Part shown: piece after piece, positions 61,601-64,000 of the stretch
How positions within the stretch are numbered: position 1 is the first letter of the stretch
Layout: each line of letters begins with the position of its first letter
DNA from: Ceratodon purpureus
Taxonomy: Eukaryota; Streptophyta; Bryopsida; Pseudoditrichales; Ditrichaceae
Direction of reading: 5' to 3'
DNA: 64,000 nt
NCBI GenBank assembly: GCA_014871385.1
Contig: CM026426.1
Span: forward strand, 199,201 to 263,200
Position numbers and translations under genes: made by a program
Notes under the pieces: model-generated
The model's input: the letters and a program-made list of their open reading frames with translations, nothing else
Told to the model about the DNA's origin: nothing
The model's database searches: none

Positions 61601-63791
61601 TGAAGGAAACATAACACATCCCTTGTGTTGGCTCTTGTTGAAGAGTCCCAGATGGAACATGAAGCTGTGGTGATTTTGTTTCACAAAAAGGGACTCAGCT
61701 TGAGGGACGTCCCAAGGAATGTGCTATTGTGCAGCTCATCGACTACTAGGGAAGAGATTCAGCTCCTCCTAAACCGCTGCTTCCAGAGAACTAAGCAAGA
61801 AGTGGGACTCTTTTGCATTGCATACATTGAAAAATTAAGGGTGGAGTGTTAGACTCAGTTTTTGGCTGATCTCCAAGAAAAGGTTCATGAATGGGAAGAA
61901 AGTAATCAGCGGGTTTCGAAGTACAGCGAAGATTGTGAACCGCTTGCTTTGGTATGTTGATCGAAGAGCGAGGCCCTACTTGCAGTTTCTCATCACTTGA
62001 ATGTCCGGGTCTGCCACATGGGGACTTTGAATTTGGCCGAGGTTTGCAAGCAGCTCTTTGCTGAGTGCTCAAACATGCGGGTGATTACCTCAAAGTTTCC
62101 CGGTCTTGGAAAGACAAGAAAGGTTCATAATATGACAAAGGTATGTAATGTGCTTCTTCCTAGTCCGTAATTTCTAAACCTGGTTGATTCCGCTTCCTAG
62201 TATATGTATAAAATTCTTGAATTTGTGCACTAAAATGGAAATACATGTTTAGTTTCAATCATTTGTGTGGAGTATCATCTTCATTAAACGGTAATGCAAA
62301 ATTTCCTTATTCATTTTGGTATCCTGGAGATGTCAAAATTCTTCTTGGCAAACATTTTGTCAACGTCTTACTGTTAGAGGTCATCCATTGAATAAAATGG
62401 GAATCATGCTCGTCCTACCCATGTCATGAGAGACTGGGCTTGAATATAGTTGGTGAACAATTTCTGGCGAGGGCATAACATTCGTTGAGAATTGTAAAAT
62501 TTGTATCAGATCACCATATTCCAGTTTCAGAGCTGGACAATAAACTTACTGTTGATGATGTTGCCATGTGTCACATCTCGAAACTATCTGGTTTCACAAC
62601 TAAAGAAACTAAATCTCCACTCAGAGAGCATTCTGCACCTGGATATCTCGAGCGTGGTTAACCCGGAAACATTCAATGTGTTGTTGTTTGAGCTTCTTGT
62701 TCTCGGGTGTCTTAAGTCAGATATTGCAGGGGTCTTTCACTTGAACACAAGTAACATCCACATCGAAATCGGAAATACGTACGCTCGGCAATGAGCTCGC
62801 TCAAAGCCTCCCTGTTTGTGACTGGTTCCAAAGAGAGCATCTAAGTTGGAATTTGGAGTCTCTTGAAGTTGACAACAACCCAAGTTGCGACCTGCAGGTG
62901 GTATGTATCTATTTGCATGCTATGGAGCTGAGGCAGCTTGAGAGTAAAGACTTGATATTCAACGGAGCTGCCAAAAACGTGGAAGCAATCCCGGTGGACA
63001 CATGCCGAGGTCTACTCCGACGGCACTTCATTGATTATATGAAGGAAGGGAATACAATGTCCTTCTCCATCCTCGAAATGTTCGTGAAATTTTTGGCTTG
63101 CCAGCTGCGGAGCCTCACAGAGAGCATTTACTTCAAGTTTGAGATGTTGCAGTTCATGCAGGCAATGGCCAACATCCGTTCTTGTCTCGTGATCATCTCC
63201 CTTCTAGAAATTTCTAGAGATTTCTCTCTCCGATCCGTGAAACCTTGGCTCCATGAGCAGCAACTGTGGAGGGGTAAGGTTACGGATCTAACAATGGAAT
63301 CAAGGTTCAAGGGCATGCTGCGGTGGTCGGACAGTAACCATTCAATGATTTTTTTCCAGAGTGAAGGGCCCATCTCATTTCTCTACAGAAACGCGAATCT
63401 TCTACCAGAATCCATAACTTAGCTCGTTAGCAGCCAGAGACTGAGAACAGATCCAAAAAAGATGCCAGATTATGCAGCAATGTCTTCGCATGAGTTATGG
63501 TCAAATCTGTGGCCGATCTTGCAAAGAAGTGCACCATCCTTTGAACCATCTTATGTCCTCACAGCGGACAATTTCTTGAAAATGGCATTAATAGCCCTTC
63601 GGGTGGCAGCACAAGTCCCTGTTCTCATAATGGGAGAAACTGGTTGTGGAAAAACAAGCCTTCTCAGGATTCTGGCCAGGTACTGTGGCGTCAAATTCTT
63701 TAGTCTGACGCTTCATGCAGGAACCACACATGAGGACATACGCTCCTTCATCACTGCAGCAAATTATGAAGCGATGAATAGAAACAAGAAG
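58649..63791 (+). pseudogene. RNF213: RNF213 (mysterin)-like giant AAA+/RING ligase, partial and broken
   Basis: The clearest part is the 3' end. ILEMFVKFLACQLRSLTES, then SLLEISRDFSLRSVKPW, then WSDSNHSMIFFQSEG and LTADNFLKMALIALRVAAQV lead to VLIMGETGCGKTSLLRILAR (Walker A GETGCGKT, about 63630) and FSLTLHAGTTHEDI. This is the run into the first AAA domain of RNF213. Upstream stalk-like pieces are LTERAFQTISTSNF (58800), YLEKMTYLTREYDENCTLKE (59790), RFLSSVANRGLKMKDHMKRI (60430), ELLQWAGIKNPTAALENARR (61390), LLCSSSTTREEIQLLLNRCF (61730) and LDISSVVNPETFNVLLFELL (62640). A GT after AACAAGAAG at 63792 ends the last visible exon. Many stops and frame changes separate the pieces, so this copy is probably not functional. 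In animals the protein is a ubiquitin ligase with dynein-like AAA units; the plant role is unknown. Confidence 0.8.
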
Positions 63792-64000
63792 GTTAGTTGG
63801 TGAATCAGAATGTCATTTTAGTCTCGTGTCTACAGTTTTAAATACTGAAATAAGAGTTTGTTCAAGAGTAAAATGAAGATCTATGTCAGGGACTTCTTCC
63901 TGTCCTACACTGCAAGATCTGCCAAATGTGATTCAGACATCGAAACACTAGTTTCTGTTGAGTGAAGACATATTCCCTAAGTAAACCGTTAGAGGTTCTA

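Overview
The window looks like nuclear DNA of a land plant, most likely a moss or another seedless plant. Exons are short and bounded by GT/AG introns. Several protein families are plant-specific: a deoxynucleoside kinase with a helix-hairpin-helix front end, an FMN hydrolase/riboflavin kinase fusion, an HNH plus SANT protein, GCN1/ILITYHIA, and a TKL-type kinase whose wording I associate with mosses. The 3' end carries an RNF213-like gene, a family I associate with seedless plants rather than flowering plants. The species cannot be fixed from the sequence alone.

Layout. Bases 1-5300 are repeats: a tRNA-derived SINE family, a 200-bp duplication, and two copies of a 741-bp inverted-repeat element, one of which has a recognisable empty site elsewhere in the window. 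Bases 5300-11700 are very AT-rich and hold no gene I can support, apart from a fold-back element. Bases 11.7-15.2 kb hold remnants of an HNH/SANT gene and flanking fragments. Bases 17.5-34.3 kb hold the 5' half of a deoxynucleoside kinase gene, then a piece of a coiled-coil gene, then a long GCN1 gene lacking its 5' part. Bases 34.8-42.0 kb are repeats, including the largest copy of a composite element carrying arrays of the palindrome ACACCGGTGT. Bases 42.2-44.4 kb hold the front end of a kinase gene. A minus-strand FMN hydrolase/riboflavin kinase follows (44.6-47.0 kb). Then come a second composite element, a second kinase copy, a receptor-kinase fragment, an ARM-repeat gene broken by a LINE, and a third composite element (54.1-55.9 kb). 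The window ends in an RNF213-like gene cut off just after the Walker A motif of its first AAA domain.

Almost every recognisable host gene here is damaged. GCN1 has three in-frame TGA codons, all where the family has a conserved arginine, plus frameshifts, a lost splice donor and a missing internal block of roughly 300 residues. The kinases have lost catalytic residues. The flavin gene has frameshifts. The SANT domain is split across frames. The RNF213-like gene has many breaks. Together with the repeat load this suggests a methylated, low-recombination region (pericentromere, sex chromosome or B chromosome) where duplicated genes decay. That is inference. The least familiar item is the composite repeat family with its palindrome arrays. 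Its three copies share the same module order, and two of them sit directly upstream of duplicated kinase sequence. I see no CRISPR array, rRNA, functional tRNA or convincing intact protein gene.
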